Shown: positions 5,894 through 6,956 of the stretch, in pieces
Position numbering within the stretch: position 1 is the stretch's first letter
Layout: the number at the start of each line of letters is the position of its first letter
NCBI GenBank assembly: GCA_021160355.1
Contig: JAGHCS010000177.1
Span: 1 to 6,956, forward strand
DNA: 6,956 nucleotides
Reading direction: 5' to 3'
Source: Candidatus Cloacimonadota bacterium
GTDB taxonomy: Bacteria > Cloacimonadota > Cloacimonadia > JGIOTU-2
Notes under the pieces: model-generated
Seen by the model: the letters and a program-made list of their open reading frames with translations, nothing else
What the model was told of the DNA's origin: nothing
Databases searched by the model: none
Position numbers and translations under genes: made by a program

Positions 5894-6956
5894 TTATTTT
5901 TTGTTTGAATCGTCAGTTGTCGTATCTTCGGCAATATTCTCGAGTTTGGATTTCTGGCGATGGGTATACTGCTTAAGTGCTTTGGAAATATCAAGGACAT
6001 TGAAGATCTCGGTCTGATTTGCAAGTTCCTGGAGCTCTTCTGAAAGTTTCGCAACTGCTTCCCGCTGGAAGCGAAGAGCTTTCGTGAATTCGTCTTTGCT
6101 TTCTACACGCTTGTCATCTCGGATGCGGAATTTATGCACCTCGTCGATCGCTTCGCGCTTGATAGTCAAGTCGAGGAATTTCTGGGCATTTTCCATAAAA
6201 GGATCGATTCGGTACATGTAGAATGACACATTCGCCTTATTTCTCATCTCGTGAACAAGTTCAGGACGGGGTCCGATTATCTCACCTTTGAATTTCAGCC
6301 ACCAGTCATCAGTTTTTTCATCAGTCAGCATGATCACGGATTTGTATGTTGATTTGGCATGTTCAATTGTTTGATACCAGATGATGAGATCACGATATTT
6401 ATCAATATCTCTCTTGGCTTTCATGTCATGGAATCCTGGCGGAATTTCATCTTCGTAACGCTCACTTCCTTCTTTATATATCTCCTCGAGACGTTCTTTC
6501 GAGAAATCATTGCCGACTTTTCTTTCTAAGAGATTTGATATTGCCTCCTGGAGCTTGTCATTTTCAAAAAGGGAGAGATATTCCTCTTTTCTTTCATGTA
6601 GTTTGAGTTCGAGGTCTTTGAAAATCTTTACAACTTTGTCTATCAGCTGGTCTGCAAGAAAGGAATGGTCATCAGAAAGGAGGCGATTTTTTAACTCGTC
6701 CTGAATTTCTTTCAAAAATTTCTGCAGGTCAAGATAGGAATCTTCCTGGTGCTCGATAACCTGCAGCCGGCGCTGATGGTATTCCAAGGCAGCTTGATAA
6801 GGAATCCAGATGCGGTCTCCCATCTGATGGAAAGTGTTGAGAATTTCTGTATTTGTTTCTGCTGAATAGCGATAGAGGTTGAGCAGCACATTTGCATCAA
6901 GGACAAATACACTGTTTTCCCACATACGAGTAAGTTCGGTCTCGGTGGGCTTATAA
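5894..6956 (-). CDS. PIN-like domain protein (DUF4935/PIN_8 type), 5'-truncated by window
   Basis: Probable metal-dependent ribonuclease of the PIN-like superfamily, cytoplasmic. Residue numbers count from the internal ATG at 6925. The family hallmark DANVLLNLYR (D10) is followed by IWIPYQAALEYHQRR (E48), then RDLIIWYQTIEHA (D179) and MLTDEKTDDWW (D202, D206/D207), and finally GPRPELVHE. These spaced acidic residues match a PIN metal site. Between E48 and D179 lies a long, charged, probably coiled-coil helical insert, usual for this family. The frame stays open upstream of the ATG to the window edge (in-frame residues YKPTETELTR), and family members carry a similar stretch ahead of the DxNVLLNLYR motif. 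The true start is therefore outside the window and the ATG at 6925 is internal. The C-terminal part, after about residue 270, is charged and helical. The next gene starts 42 bases downstream. DUF4935 proteins are poorly characterised; a toxin or defence role is possible but not shown here. Confidence 0.82.
   Translation of the reverse strand, partial: YKPTETELTRMWENSVFVLDANVLLNLYRYSAETNTEILNTFHQMGDRIWIPYQAALEYHQRRLQVIEHQEDSYLDLQKFLKEIQDELKNRLLSDDHSFLADQLIDKVVKIFKDLELKLHERKEEYLSLFENDKLQEAISNLLERKVGNDFSKERLEEIYKEGSERYEDEIPPGFHDMKAKRDIDKYRDLIIWYQTIEHAKSTYKSVIMLTDEKTDDWWLKFKGEIIGPRPELVHEMRNKANVSFYMYRIDPFMENAQKFLDLTIKREAIDEVHKFRIRDDKRVESKDEFTKALRFQREAVAKLSEELQELANQTEIFNVLDISKALKQYTHRQKSKLENIAEDTTTDDSNKK

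Noticed and set aside
1..6956. RNA genes, CRISPR arrays, insertion sequences, attachment sites.
   Set aside because: Nearly the whole window is coding on one strand, and I saw no repeats, tRNA-like folds or transposase motifs by eye.

Overview
The window is one co-directional block. Every gene I can support lies on the minus strand, so it reads from position 6956 down to 1. The order is: a 5'-truncated PIN-like nuclease (DUF4935 type); a periplasmic NMT1/THI5-like solute-binding protein; a membrane receptor with a dCache-HAMP-PP2C (RsbU/SpoIIE-type) layout; a family 3 periplasmic solute-binding protein; a small cupin; a second membrane PP2C phosphatase with a LytS-type 5TM sensor; and an RsbW/SpoIIAB-type serine-kinase ATPase. 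A strong GGAGG site in the last 12 bases (minus strand) shows that another gene starts exactly at or just beyond the window edge.

From the solute-binding protein at 5851 down to position 43, the genes overlap or are separated by at most 15 bases, so they almost certainly form one operon. The PIN-like gene is 42 bases upstream in the same direction and may or may not be co-transcribed. There is no non-coding stretch longer than about 45 bases. I see no RNA genes, CRISPR, insertion sequence or convincing terminator.

The operon looks like a partner-switching signalling cassette. Two membrane-bound serine phosphatases with nearly parallel catalytic domains but different sensors sit beside one HATPase serine kinase. 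In RsbU/RsbV/RsbW-like systems such phosphatases dephosphorylate a STAS-domain antagonist, which then sequesters the kinase/anti-sigma factor. The antagonist is not in the window and is a natural candidate for the gene that begins at the left edge. The unusual part is the two solute-binding proteins, interleaved with the phosphatases and with no ABC permease or ATPase. I infer that they work as periplasmic ligand sensors for the phosphatases rather than in uptake.

The DNA is moderately AT-rich. The exported proteins have plain signal peptides without a lipobox, which suggests a bacterium with an outer membrane. I cannot name the phylum from sequence alone; Cloacimonadota, Spirochaetes or a deltaproteobacterial lineage would fit, but this is only a guess.
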